Source: an uncultured Phascolarctobacterium sp. (lineage in GTDB: Bacteria; Bacillota; Negativicutes; Acidaminococcales; Acidaminococcaceae). Taken from it: a DNA stretch of 64,000 nucleotides. The stretch is taken from positions 27,667-91,666 of the forward strand of contig NZ_CAADXO010000073.1 of assembly GCF_900753045.1 (NCBI RefSeq). Direction: 5' to 3'. Under the pieces are notes generated by a model. That model did not search any database, was not told the DNA's origin, and saw only the letters and a program-made list of their open reading frames with translations. Positions 42,587 to 50,586 of this stretch are shown here, piece by piece. Within the stretch, counting starts at the first letter, position 1. Every line of letters starts with the position of its first letter. Made by a program: the position numbers and the translations under genes.

Positions 42587-42829
42587 ATGAACATTAACAC
42601 TAATAATATGGTTTCTATTACAGAGGCTAATCAAAATTTTTCTAGAGTGGCGCGTATGGTTGATGAAAATGGTTCTGTGCTTGTTTTAAAGAATAATGCT
42701 CCGCGTTATCTGATTATAGAGTATAGCATTGCAGAAAAAGAAGAGATTGCTGCAGATGAAGATGTAATGGAACTGTCTAAACGTTTGCTTACACAAAATA
42801 TGGAAGCCTATAAGGTATTAGCAAAATGA
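42587..42829 (+). CDS. phd: Phd/YefM-family antitoxin
   Basis: An 80-residue protein with the Phd N-terminal DNA-binding fold (MVSITEANQNFSRVARMVDE, then GSVLVLKNNAPRYLIIEYS) and a flexible acidic C-terminal tail that normally wraps the toxin. Phd blocks Doc and represses its own promoter. The ATG at 42587 follows TAGGAGG by seven bases; the upstream frame to 42554 is rejected. The stop overlaps the toxin start (ATGA), the classic arrangement of antitoxin first, toxin second. Lies in the AT-rich island. Confidence 0.88.
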   Translation: MNINTNNMVSITEANQNFSRVARMVDENGSVLVLKNNAPRYLIIEYSIAEKEEIAADEDVMELSKRLLTQNMEAYKVLAK

Positions 42830-43203
42830 AGGTTTTATCTCGAGAGCAAGTTTTAAATTTGCATTCTCAGCTTATTGCAGCTACTGGAGGAACTGATGGA
42901 GTAAGGGATTATGCTTTATTAGATTCAGCTCTACAAGCGCCATTTCAGGGATTTGCTGGGGTTGATATATATCCGACAGTGCAACAGAAAGCAGCACGAT
43001 TAGCTTATGGTTTGATAAAAAATCATGCGTTTATTGATGGAAATAAGCGTGTCGGTGCGCATGCTTTGCTGATATTTTTGCTTTTGAATAAAATCAATTT
43101 AGAATATACTCAGCAAGAATTGATAGATATAGTTTTGGCAGTTGCTGCTAGTGAATGTGAGATAGATGATTTAGTGCGTTGGATTTTAGTTCATCAGTTG
43201 TAA
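42826..43203 (+). CDS. doc: Doc-family toxin (Fic fold, death on curing)
   Basis: A 125-residue Fic-fold protein. The motif HAFIDGNKRVG (His about 67) is the Doc variant of the Fic catalytic loop HxFx(D/N)GNKR. Doc kinases phosphorylate elongation factor Tu and stop translation. The N-terminal RDYALLDSALQAPFQGF and C-terminal ASECEIDDLVRWI are typical of the family. The active-site residues look complete, so it is probably functional. It is translationally coupled to the antitoxin. The island location and low GC suggest horizontal transfer. Confidence 0.9.
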   Translation: MKVLSREQVLNLHSQLIAATGGTDGVRDYALLDSALQAPFQGFAGVDIYPTVQQKAARLAYGLIKNHAFIDGNKRVGAHALLIFLLLNKINLEYTQQELIDIVLAVAASECEIDDLVRWILVHQL

Positions 43204-43233
43204 GAATATCATTTTGATGAGCATAAGCTAGTG

Positions 43234-43257
43234 ACTTACCGAGATTTGACGCTTACG
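43234..43257 (+). repeat. Right 24-nt direct repeat of the AT-rich island
   Basis: ACTTACCGAGA, TTTGA, CGCTTACG: the same element and spacing as at 40854-40877 with three differences. Here the surrounding hairpin is degenerate (AGATTT/AAATTT), so it no longer looks like a working terminator. Confidence 0.6.
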
Positions 43258-43290
43258 AAATTTACACAAAACTATTGACAGTACCAAACA

Positions 43291-43330
43291 AAGCTCCCCT
43301 GAACGAATCGTTCAGGGGAGCCTGTCTGTT
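43291..43330. terminator. Strong terminator at the end of the metallophosphoesterase gene
   Basis: GCTCCCCTGAA and TTCAGGGGAGC, extended by CGA/TCG around a single A, form a near-perfect 14-bp stem. It is symmetrical, so it can serve both strands. Confidence 0.85.
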
Positions 43331-43349
43331 TTTCAGCGAAGTTTCGCTG

Positions 43350-44042
43350 TTATATTACCTTGTAAAGCTGAAAGCCTTGCGTATCGCAGGAAACCAGCTT
43401 GTAGTTGATTCCTTCGCGCAATCCTTCAAAAACGGGAATGTGGTTTTCACCGTGAATGTGGCCGTAGACACAGTGCTGTACACCGTACTGCAGCATAAGA
43501 TTAGTAAAGCAGGTGTGCTCCGTGCGTGCAAAGAGCGGCGGATAGTGAAAGGCCGTAATTATCTGCTGCGCCTGCATTTTATGTGCCTTCTGCAGGGAAA
43601 GCTCCAGGCGGATTCCCTCGCGGTTATAGATTTTTCTGTCGGCGTCACTGAAGCTTTCGGACGAAGGCAGCAGCCATCCGCGGGTGCCGCAGACAGCAAT
43701 ATCCTCTGACATAATGCAGTCGTTCTGCAGAAATTCAAAATGAGCGCCGTAACGCTGCTGCATTTTGCTCAAGCTGCTCCACCAGTAATCATGGTTGCCG
43801 CGCAGCAGCAGCTTGCGACCGGGAAACTGCGCCAGCCAGTCTAAATCCTGTGCTGCTTCTTCCAAAGTCATGGCCCAGGAAATGTCACCGCAGACAATGA
43901 CTGTATCCTGTGCGGTTACGGTGTTTTGCCAATTAGCGGCAACCTTTTCCTTATGGTTGCGCCAATGCTCGCCGAAAACCTCCATAGGCTTGCTTGCCGG
44001 TTCGCCTGATAAATGCAGGTCACCTATTGCGTAAATATGCAT
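43350..44042 (-). CDS. Calcineurin-like metallophosphoesterase
   Basis: A 230-residue phosphoesterase with the full set of metal motifs: IGDLHL (DxH), CGDISWAM (GD), LRGNHDYWW (GNHD) and VYGHIHGE (GHxH). Two metal ions at this site hydrolyse phosphomono- or diesters; the substrate is unknown. It is related to the uncharacterised YkuE/serine-threonine-phosphatase-like Firmicute proteins. It is 32 bp downstream of the HAD gene on the same strand and may be co-transcribed with it. Confidence 0.88.
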   Translation of the reverse strand: MHIYAIGDLHLSGEPASKPMEVFGEHWRNHKEKVAANWQNTVTAQDTVIVCGDISWAMTLEEAAQDLDWLAQFPGRKLLLRGNHDYWWSSLSKMQQRYGAHFEFLQNDCIMSEDIAVCGTRGWLLPSSESFSDADRKIYNREGIRLELSLQKAHKMQAQQIITAFHYPPLFARTEHTCFTNLMLQYGVQHCVYGHIHGENHIPVFEGLREGINYKLVSCDTQGFQLYKVI

Positions 44043-44074
44043 AATAATATCACCTGTAAGTGTTAAATTTGTTC

Positions 44075-44737
44075 TTACGCTTTGCTCAGCAGGAAGCGTG
44101 CTAAGGCCGGAACATCAGAAACATAGTAATCGGCACCTGCCTCCGACAGCTCCTCGTAGCTGCCGAAGCCGAAGCCTGCGCCGATGCAGGCGATACCGTT
44201 TGCGTGAGCTGCAAGAACGTCCTCACGGCGGTCGCCGATAAGTGCTACAGTCTTTTTAGCTTCGGGCGTAGTGAGCTGCCATTTTTCCAGAGCAGCGGCA
44301 ACTACCAAAGCTTTTTTGTCTGTTTTGCCGTCCAGGCTGCAGCCGGTGATATCTTCCAGATAGGGATTAAAGCCAAAGCGTTCGGCAATTCGCAGCGCAA
44401 AAACTTCCGGTTTGGCGGTAGCCATGCCGAGGCGGCGGCCATCCTGCTGCAGGTCAGCCAATAATTCCATGATACCGGGATAAACCTTGTTTTCCCAGAT
44501 ACCGATATCGGTGTAGCGTTCGCGATATTTTTCTACGCCGATTTCAGCCTGCTCTCTGGTCATGCCGTAATATTTGATAAAGCTGTCGCGCAAAGGCGGA
44601 CCGATGAAAACCTCCAGCTTTTTTAAATCAGGCTCTTCGATATTTTGAGCGCGCAGGGCGTATTGTACGCATTTTGTGATACCCTCGGCGGAATTTGTCA
44701 GGGTACCGTCTAAATCAAAAAGTAAATTTTGAAACAT
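44075..44737 (-). CDS. HAD-superfamily phosphatase (PpaX/Gph-like)
   Basis: A 220-residue HAD hydrolase, subfamily IA: motif I LLFDLDGTLTNS with nucleophile Asp, a helical cap, motif II in GMATAKPEVF, and motif III/IV in VALIGDRREDVLAAHANG. The closest families are phosphoglycolate phosphatase and pyrophosphatase PpaX. Thr rather than Ser in motif II is acceptable. The exact substrate is not determined. It is divergent from the AlaX gene. Confidence 0.88.
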   Translation of the reverse strand: MFQNLLFDLDGTLTNSAEGITKCVQYALRAQNIEEPDLKKLEVFIGPPLRDSFIKYYGMTREQAEIGVEKYRERYTDIGIWENKVYPGIMELLADLQQDGRRLGMATAKPEVFALRIAERFGFNPYLEDITGCSLDGKTDKKALVVAAALEKWQLTTPEAKKTVALIGDRREDVLAAHANGIACIGAGFGFGSYEELSEAGADYYVSDVPALARFLLSKA

Positions 44738-44865
44738 TTATTGCTCCTTATTCGCTTCAATAGAATTTTTTTGGACTTGTATAACTGATTATAACACACT
44801 TTAGCAATTTAGTGATACAATAATGGTTATTAGAGACAGATAGATTTCATGAGGGGGAATAAAAA

Positions 44866-46065
44866 ATGACAATTAAGCTTTTTGAAAATAATTCTTTGCT
44901 CAAACAGTGCATGGCGAAGGTTATAGCCTGCACGCCCAAGGATGGCAAATATCTGGTTGAGCTTGACCAGACTGTTTTCTTCCCGGAGGGCGGCGGTCAG
45001 CTGAGTGACAGAGGTAAGCTGGCTGATGCTGTTGTAAGCCATGTAAGCGAAAATGACGGTCACATTTACCATGAGTGCGATAAGCCGTTGGAGGTTGGCG
45101 CTGATGTAGAGGCTGTGTTGGACTGGCCTGTGCGTCTGGACAGAATGCAGCAGCATTTTGGCGAGCATCTTTTGTCCTACGCTTGCTGGAAGCTGTTTAA
45201 GGCCAACAATATCGGCTTCCATATGAATGAGGACGATGTTTTCATTGACCTTGATAAGGAGCTGACGGACGAGGAGCTGCTGCAGGCAGAATTATATACG
45301 AATGAAATCATCTGGGAGAATCGCCCGGTACATATCAGCTATATGGACAGCACAGAGGCTGTCAAGCTGAAGGATAAAATGCGTAAGTTCAACAGCAAGC
45401 TGACAGGCACGCTGCGTATCGTTTCCGTTGAGGATGCCGATATCTGTACCTGCTGCGGTACGCATCCACCATTTACAGGGATACTGGGCAGTGTTAAGGT
45501 CATCCGTCATGAAAAGCATAAGGGTGGTTGCCGCGTAGAGTTTGTCTGCGGCCGCAGAGCACTGCTTGATGCGGACGCCAAGAACAGCATATTACTTAGC
45601 GTCGCTGCAAGTCTTTCCGTAAAGCCTGAGCAGGTGTCTGCTGCCGTAAATAAGCAGAAAAATGATTTGCTTGCACAGCTTGACATTGCCAAGAGCAAGC
45701 TGCTGAAGATTGAAGAGGAAAAGCTACAGGAAACATATGCTGCTGCGCCGGTGAATGCTGAGGGTGTCAAGGTTTTGGCTTTGCCTATGGAAGGTCACGA
45801 TGCCAAGGATATCAAAGCCTTTTTGCCGAAGGTTACCGCACTGGAAAACACGATGAGCCTTTTGGTAGCAGTGCAGCCTGAGCGCATCAGCTACGCAGTT
45901 GCTTTGGGCATGGATACTGCAGGCGATTGCCGTAGCGTTATCAAGCTGCTTAACGAAGCCTTTGGCGGTCGTGGCGGCGGTAAGAGCGATTGTGCACAGG
46001 GCGGTGCGGATTATTGCGCCGACTGGCAGGAAAAGCTGCAGAGCGTTGTAGAAAAACTGAAGTAA
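44866..46065 (+). CDS. Alanyl-tRNA editing protein, long AlaX type with DHHA1 domain
   Basis: A 399-residue trans-editing factor that hydrolyses mischarged Ser-tRNA(Ala) or Gly-tRNA(Ala). The N-terminal half resembles the AlaRS editing domain: TVFFPEGGGQLSDRG, the zinc-site region QQHFGEHLLSYAC, and CTCCGTHPPFTG. The C-terminal DHHA1 domain carries the GGRGGGKSDCAQGG glycine-rich motif. In this protein the usual HTAxH first zinc motif reads HFGEH; still two His at the correct spacing. It starts with GAGGGGG upstream and ends in a strong terminator. Confidence 0.9.
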   Translation: MTIKLFENNSLLKQCMAKVIACTPKDGKYLVELDQTVFFPEGGGQLSDRGKLADAVVSHVSENDGHIYHECDKPLEVGADVEAVLDWPVRLDRMQQHFGEHLLSYACWKLFKANNIGFHMNEDDVFIDLDKELTDEELLQAELYTNEIIWENRPVHISYMDSTEAVKLKDKMRKFNSKLTGTLRIVSVEDADICTCCGTHPPFTGILGSVKVIRHEKHKGGCRVEFVCGRRALLDADAKNSILLSVAASLSVKPEQVSAAVNKQKNDLLAQLDIAKSKLLKIEEEKLQETYAAAPVNAEGVKVLALPMEGHDAKDIKAFLPKVTALENTMSLLVAVQPERISYAVALGMDTAGDCRSVIKLLNEAFGGRGGGKSDCAQGGADYCADWQEKLQSVVEKLK

Positions 46066-46077
46066 AAAGCGTAAAAT

Positions 46078-46106
46078 AAAAAGACGGTCGAGCGACCGTC
46101 TTTTTA
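46078..46106 (+). terminator. Intrinsic terminator after the AlaX gene
   Basis: AAGACGGTCG and CGACCGTCTT around AG, flanked by A and T runs. Confidence 0.88.
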
Positions 46107-46142
46107 TTTTCGTCTACACGTAAGTAATTTTGCTTACAATAT

Positions 46143-46236
46143 AACAAAAGACCGACATTAGAGGTCAATGTCAGCCTTTTGTCAAATAACAGCAATCAAC
46201 AGAGAGGGCTGACACACCACTGTCAGAGTCTCTCTT
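46143..46236. repeat. Two consecutive hairpins between the AlaX and threonine aldolase genes
   Basis: First: CAAAAG...GACATT with AATGTC...CTTTTG (46146-46181). Second: GAGAG...CTGACA with TGTCAG...CTCTC (46203-46234). CTGACA/TGTCAG elements recur in both. They lie at the converging ends of two genes; on the minus strand a TTGACA stands within them. Confidence 0.5.
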
Positions 46237-46273
46237 TGTCTTTATTATAGCAAATTTATGTTTTCTGTCAAGC

Positions 46274-47311
46274 TTACAGCTCATTAATCATAGCAATGAG
46301 TCTGTCAACCTCTTCGTCCTTGGTTGCCCAACTGGTGCAGATGCGCACGCTGTAATTGCCGTCCTCCAGGTAAGCAATATGGCTGAGAGCAAATTTTTCG
46401 CTCAGCTTTTCAAACTGCGCCGGAGTCATGATAACAAATTGTTGGTTGGTGGGGGATTCGGTAACGAACTTGAAGCCTTTGGCTAACAGTGCATCACGGA
46501 TTTTCAGCGCCTGCAGTGTGCCTTTACCGCAGATTTTGCTGTAAAGGTCATCTTTCATAATTGCGCCGAACTGTACGCCGAGCAGACGTCCTTTGGCCAT
46601 GATAGAACCGCATTGTTTAGCGATAGTGCGGAAGTCGGGCTTGAGTGCATCGTTCAAAATAACAACTGCTTCGCCGAAGAGCAGGCCGCATTTGGTGCCG
46701 CCGATATAGAAAACGTCGCAGTTTGCTGCTAAATCTGCTGCAGTCATATCGTTGTCGGGAGCACCGAGAACATAGCCTAAGCGTGCACCGTCAACAAAGA
46801 GGTAAAGACCGCAGTCCTTGCAGGCCTGATATAAATCCTGCAGCTCTTTTTTGCTGTACATGCTGCCGATTTCAGTCGGTTGGGAGATATAAACCATTTT
46901 CGGCTGTGCCCAATGCTCACGGCTTGGATCAGTATCGTACATTTTCCATTCGTGGCGGATTTGCTCTGCGGTTAGCTTGCCGTCCTCGCTCGGAAGTGGC
47001 AGTACGCGGTGGCCTACATGCTCAATAGCACCGGCCTCATGCGTATTAATATGGCTGGGAACAGCGCCGTAAACAGCCTGATGCGGACGTAATGCAGCGC
47101 AGATAACCGTCAGGTTGGTTTGGGTGCCGCCAACGAGAAAATGTACGTCAGCGTTCGGGCAGGCGAAGGCTTCTCTAATCAATTTGCGTGCTTCGTCGCA
47201 GTATGGATCAAGGCCGTAGCCGTCAGTCTGTTCCATGTTGGTTTGCACGAGTTTTTCAAGGACTGCGAGATGGCAGCCTTCTGTGTAGTCACTGTTAAAA
47301 CGATAAGTCAT
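46274..47311 (-). CDS. ltaE: Low-specificity L-threonine aldolase
   Basis: A 345-residue PLP enzyme that splits L-threonine to glycine and acetaldehyde. The PLP lysine sits in VFYIGGTKCGLLFGEA; LYLFVDGARLGYVLG contains the Asp that contacts the pyridine nitrogen, and HEAGAIEHVGHRVLPLP is a family segment. It belongs to the beta-eliminating lyase fold; a related aromatic-residue lyase is a weaker alternative. With GlyA at 59.4 kb it provides glycine/one-carbon flux. It ends close to the hairpin pair described separately. Confidence 0.88.
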   Translation of the reverse strand: MTYRFNSDYTEGCHLAVLEKLVQTNMEQTDGYGLDPYCDEARKLIREAFACPNADVHFLVGGTQTNLTVICAALRPHQAVYGAVPSHINTHEAGAIEHVGHRVLPLPSEDGKLTAEQIRHEWKMYDTDPSREHWAQPKMVYISQPTEIGSMYSKKELQDLYQACKDCGLYLFVDGARLGYVLGAPDNDMTAADLAANCDVFYIGGTKCGLLFGEAVVILNDALKPDFRTIAKQCGSIMAKGRLLGVQFGAIMKDDLYSKICGKGTLQALKIRDALLAKGFKFVTESPTNQQFVIMTPAQFEKLSEKFALSHIAYLEDGNYSVRICTSWATKDEEVDRLIAMINEL

Positions 47312-47414
47312 TTACAATCACCCTCAATTTTAAAATTTTATATGTGTACTTTGGAGTTTAACTGTGTAAAGGCTCTCCCAGAGGAGAGGCTGTTACAAAA
47401 ATTCCAAGACTTTC

Positions 47415-48059
47415 TTACTTCTTGCCTAAAATTTTCTTGCCTACGAATTCATACAACACAGGCAGCAGGGAAAAGACAACGATGCCTAGAGTTACCAGTG
47501 TGAAATTATGCTTGATGGCAGGGATATTGCCGAAGAAATAACCGCCGCCGACGAAGAGAAATACCCACACTACAGCACCGATGACATTGTAATGAGCAAA
47601 GGTCAGGTAGTGCATTTTGCCGATGCCGGCAACGAAGGGTGCGAAGGTGCGGACAATCGGCACGAAGCGGGCCAGAAAAATAGCCTTATGACCATGCTTG
47701 TCATAAAAAGCGCTGGCCTTGTCGACATGCTCCTTCTTGATGATGTTCTTCTTAATCATGTGCATACCGAGATGCTCACCTATCATATAATTGCAGGCGT
47801 CACCCAGTACAGCCGAAACTAAAAAGATGGGCACGATAATTTTAATATCCATGCCTTCGGGTGCGGCAGCGGCAAGGGCGCCACAGGCGAAAAGCAGCGA
47901 ATCGCCCGGTAAAAATGGGGTAACTACCAGACCGGTTTCGCAGAACACTACCATGAACAGGATAGCGTAAATCAGATGACCGTAGGCCATCATAATTTCC
48001 GGCAGGTGCTTGTCCAGGTGAAGAATTAAATCGATAAAATACATTGCGTATGCTTCCAT
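47415..48059 (-). CDS. DedA-family inner-membrane protein
   Basis: A 214-residue membrane protein with about five hydrophobic segments. DedA signature segments are ETGLVVTPFLPGDSLLFACG and FLARFVPIVRTFAPFVAGIG (FLxRxxPxxR), followed by GAVVWVFLFVGGGYFFG. DedA proteins are now seen as lipid-carrier (undecaprenyl phosphate or phosphatidylethanolamine) flippases needed for envelope integrity. AAAGGAAA lies before the start on the minus strand. A short spacer separates it from the threonine aldolase gene downstream. Confidence 0.9.
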   Translation of the reverse strand: MEAYAMYFIDLILHLDKHLPEIMMAYGHLIYAILFMVVFCETGLVVTPFLPGDSLLFACGALAAAAPEGMDIKIIVPIFLVSAVLGDACNYMIGEHLGMHMIKKNIIKKEHVDKASAFYDKHGHKAIFLARFVPIVRTFAPFVAGIGKMHYLTFAHYNVIGAVVWVFLFVGGGYFFGNIPAIKHNFTLVTLGIVVFSLLPVLYEFVGKKILGKK

Positions 48060-48235
48060 AAAAATTTCCTTTCTTAACCTTGAGTCATATAAAATAATTT
48101 TAACACAAAAAACCGAACGTTGTAAGAGAATTTTAAGCCGAAAATGTGATTTTTCCCTTAAATATGTGGTAAAATAGAAGCTATAAGGTTGTAATGTACA
48201 AGTTGTAACAATTATTTAGATAAGGAGTGTTTTCT

Positions 48236-49096
48236 TTGGACCAAGAATTATGTTGGTGTGGCAGCGGTAAAGCATATGCAGATTGCCACAAAATGAATGA
48301 TGCCAAAATTGCGTTGCTGCAGGCTCAGGGCTGCGAGGTTCCTGACCGCGATATGATTAAAACCCCGGAGCAGATTGCAGGTATTCGTGCAGCTTGCAAA
48401 ATCAATACCGGTGTATTGGATGAGGTTGCCAAATATATTAAGGCCGGTATGACTACTGCTGATATCGACAGAATCGTTTACGAATATACAGTAGCGCATA
48501 ACGCTATTCCTGCACCGTTGGGTTATGAGGGCTTCCCGAAGAGCGTGTGCACCTCTATCAATGACCAGGTTTGCCATGGCATTCCCAGCGAGCATGACGT
48601 GCTGCGCAGCGGTGATATTGTTAACGTAGACGTTTCTACTATCTACAATGGTTATTATGCCGACGCATCCCGTATGTTTATGATTGGCAAGGTTGCTAAG
48701 CCGGCGGCAGATTTGGTTGCGATTACCAAGCAATGCCTGCTGCGCGGTATTGAAGCAGCTCAGCCTTGGGGTTTCTTGGGAGATATCGGCGCTGCTGTTT
48801 CCAAGCTGGCACATAAGCATGGCTATTCCGTTGTCGAAGAATTCGGCGGCCACGGCGTTGGTGTAGAATTCCACGAGGACCCGTTCGTCTGCCATGTAGG
48901 CAAGCGCAAAACCGGTATGGTGCTTGTACCGGGAATGATTTTTACTATTGAGCCGATGATTAACATGGGCCACAGAGATATCTTTGTTGACGAGGCTAAC
49001 AACTGGACTGTTTATACCTGTGACGGCAGTCTTTCCGCTCAATGGGAGCACCAGATCCTGATTACCGAAAACGGTCCGGAGATTTTGAGTTATTAA
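48236..49096 (+). CDS. map: Methionine aminopeptidase with N-terminal SEC-C motif
   Basis: A 286-residue type I methionine aminopeptidase that removes N-terminal Met from new proteins. An N-terminal SEC-C zinc motif CWCGSGKAYADCH (about 6-18) precedes the pita-bread domain. The metal ligands sit in VNVDVSTIYNGYYADASRMF (two Asp), FGGHGVGVEFHEDP (His), MIFTIEPMI (Glu) and EHQILIT (Glu). The TTG at 48236, eight bases after TAAGGAG, is the probable start; the GTG at 48227 overlaps the ribosome site. SEC-C motifs are known from SecA and likely aid ribosome docking. Confidence 0.93.
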   Translation: MDQELCWCGSGKAYADCHKMNDAKIALLQAQGCEVPDRDMIKTPEQIAGIRAACKINTGVLDEVAKYIKAGMTTADIDRIVYEYTVAHNAIPAPLGYEGFPKSVCTSINDQVCHGIPSEHDVLRSGDIVNVDVSTIYNGYYADASRMFMIGKVAKPAADLVAITKQCLLRGIEAAQPWGFLGDIGAAVSKLAHKHGYSVVEEFGGHGVGVEFHEDPFVCHVGKRKTGMVLVPGMIFTIEPMINMGHRDIFVDEANNWTVYTCDGSLSAQWEHQILITENGPEILSY

Positions 49097-49187
49097 TGGC
49101 TTGACGGCTGTGCAGGCAGCCTTAATCTTTATTATTGTGCCCGGGCCCTGCAGCTTGGGCAAATAGATAGCATAGGAGGCTATAATA

Positions 49188-50567
49188 ATGACAGACTTTT
49201 TGGAAAAAACATTCCGCCTGAAGGAACATCAGACGGATGTCCGCACAGAAATTCTTGCCGGTATCACCACCTTTATGACAATGGCTTATATTTTGGCCGT
49301 TAACCCCGGTATTTTAAGTGCTGCCGGTATGGATGCCGGTGCAGTATTTACCGCTACTGCTTTGGGTGCTTGTCTTGGTACTCTGCTCATGGCGCTGTTC
49401 TCTAACTATCCATTTGCTCTTGCTCCGGGTATGGGCCTGAACGCCTTTTTTGCTTATACTGTTGTAGGACAGATGGGTTACAGCTGGCAGATTGCGTTGG
49501 CAGCAGTTTTTGTCGAAGGTATTCTGTTCATTGTTCTGTCCCTGACTAAGGTGCGCGAAGCGTTGTTCAACTCCATTCCGCCTGCACTTAAGTTCGGCGT
49601 TACCAGCGGTATCGGTCTGTTCATTACCTTTATCGGCCTGCAGAATTCCAAGCTCGTTGTTGCGGGACCTACTCTTGTTGGTTTGTATCCGTTTAAAGCT
49701 GCTTTGGCAGATGGTACCTTCTGCTCTACCGGTATTGGTGCTTTGCTGGCACTTATCGGTATTCTGCTGACTGCGGTAATGATGACGAAAAAGGTTCCCG
49801 GCGGTATCCTTGTTGGTATTCTGGTTACCTGGGGCTTAGGCATGATTTGCGAGCTGACCGGTATTTATGTACCGAATCCGAAGCTTGGTATGTTCTCCGT
49901 TATGCCCAGCTTTGCTAACGGCATTTCCGTTCCCAGCCTGGCACCTACCTTCATGCAGCTGGACTTCAGTGCTATCTTCACCTTTAACTTCATTACAATT
50001 ATGCTTTCCTTTATGTTTGTAGATTTGTTTGATACCCTTGGCACTCTGATTGGTGTTGCTTCCAAGGCTAAAATGCTGGACAAGGACGGCAAGCTGCCGA
50101 AAATCGAAGGCGCTCTGCTGGCTGACTCCATCGCTACTACCGGTGGTGCGTTGCTGGGTACTTCCACCGTTACTACCTTCGTAGAAAGCAGCGCCGGTGT
50201 TGCTGTCGGCGGCCGTACCGGTCTTACTGCTGTTACTGCAGCAATTCTGTTCTTCCTCAGCTTGTTCTTTGCACCGATTTTCCTGGCAATTCCTGCCTTT
50301 GCTACCGCTCCGGCACTGGTAATTGTAGGCTTTTTGATGGTAAGCAGCCTGCTGAATGTAGACTTTGATGATATGACCGAAGCTATTCCTGCTTTTATCG
50401 CAGCAGTAGCAATGCCCTTTATGTATTCTATCTCCGAAGGTATTTCCATGGGCGTTATCTCCTATGTGGCAATTAACCTGCTCAGCGGTGAATACAAAAA
50501 CAAAAAAACCAGCTGGATTGTATATGTGCTGGCAGTAATCTTTATCCTGAAATATATTTACGTGTAA
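49188..50567 (+). CDS. NCS2/AzgA-type purine permease
   Basis: A 459-residue membrane protein with about 13 hydrophobic segments. LKEHQTDVRTEILAGITTFM at the start, AGMDAGAVFTATALGACLGT, APGMGLNAFFAYTVV and FVESSAGVAVGGRTGLTAV are the signature segments of the AzgA branch, which imports hypoxanthine, guanine or adenine. It lies 19 bp upstream of adenine deaminase, so adenine uptake and deamination may be linked. GGAGG lies eight bases before ATG. Confidence 0.9.
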   Translation: MTDFLEKTFRLKEHQTDVRTEILAGITTFMTMAYILAVNPGILSAAGMDAGAVFTATALGACLGTLLMALFSNYPFALAPGMGLNAFFAYTVVGQMGYSWQIALAAVFVEGILFIVLSLTKVREALFNSIPPALKFGVTSGIGLFITFIGLQNSKLVVAGPTLVGLYPFKAALADGTFCSTGIGALLALIGILLTAVMMTKKVPGGILVGILVTWGLGMICELTGIYVPNPKLGMFSVMPSFANGISVPSLAPTFMQLDFSAIFTFNFITIMLSFMFVDLFDTLGTLIGVASKAKMLDKDGKLPKIEGALLADSIATTGGALLGTSTVTTFVESSAGVAVGGRTGLTAVTAAILFFLSLFFAPIFLAIPAFATAPALVIVGFLMVSSLLNVDFDDMTEAIPAFIAAVAMPFMYSISEGISMGVISYVAINLLSGEYKNKKTSWIVYVLAVIFILKYIYV

Positions 50568-50586
50568 AAGGATTGAGGTAATAAAT

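Noticed and set aside
43795..44034. Plus-strand frame opposite the metallophosphoesterase
   Set aside because: Shadow of the minus-strand gene, which has all metal-binding motifs.
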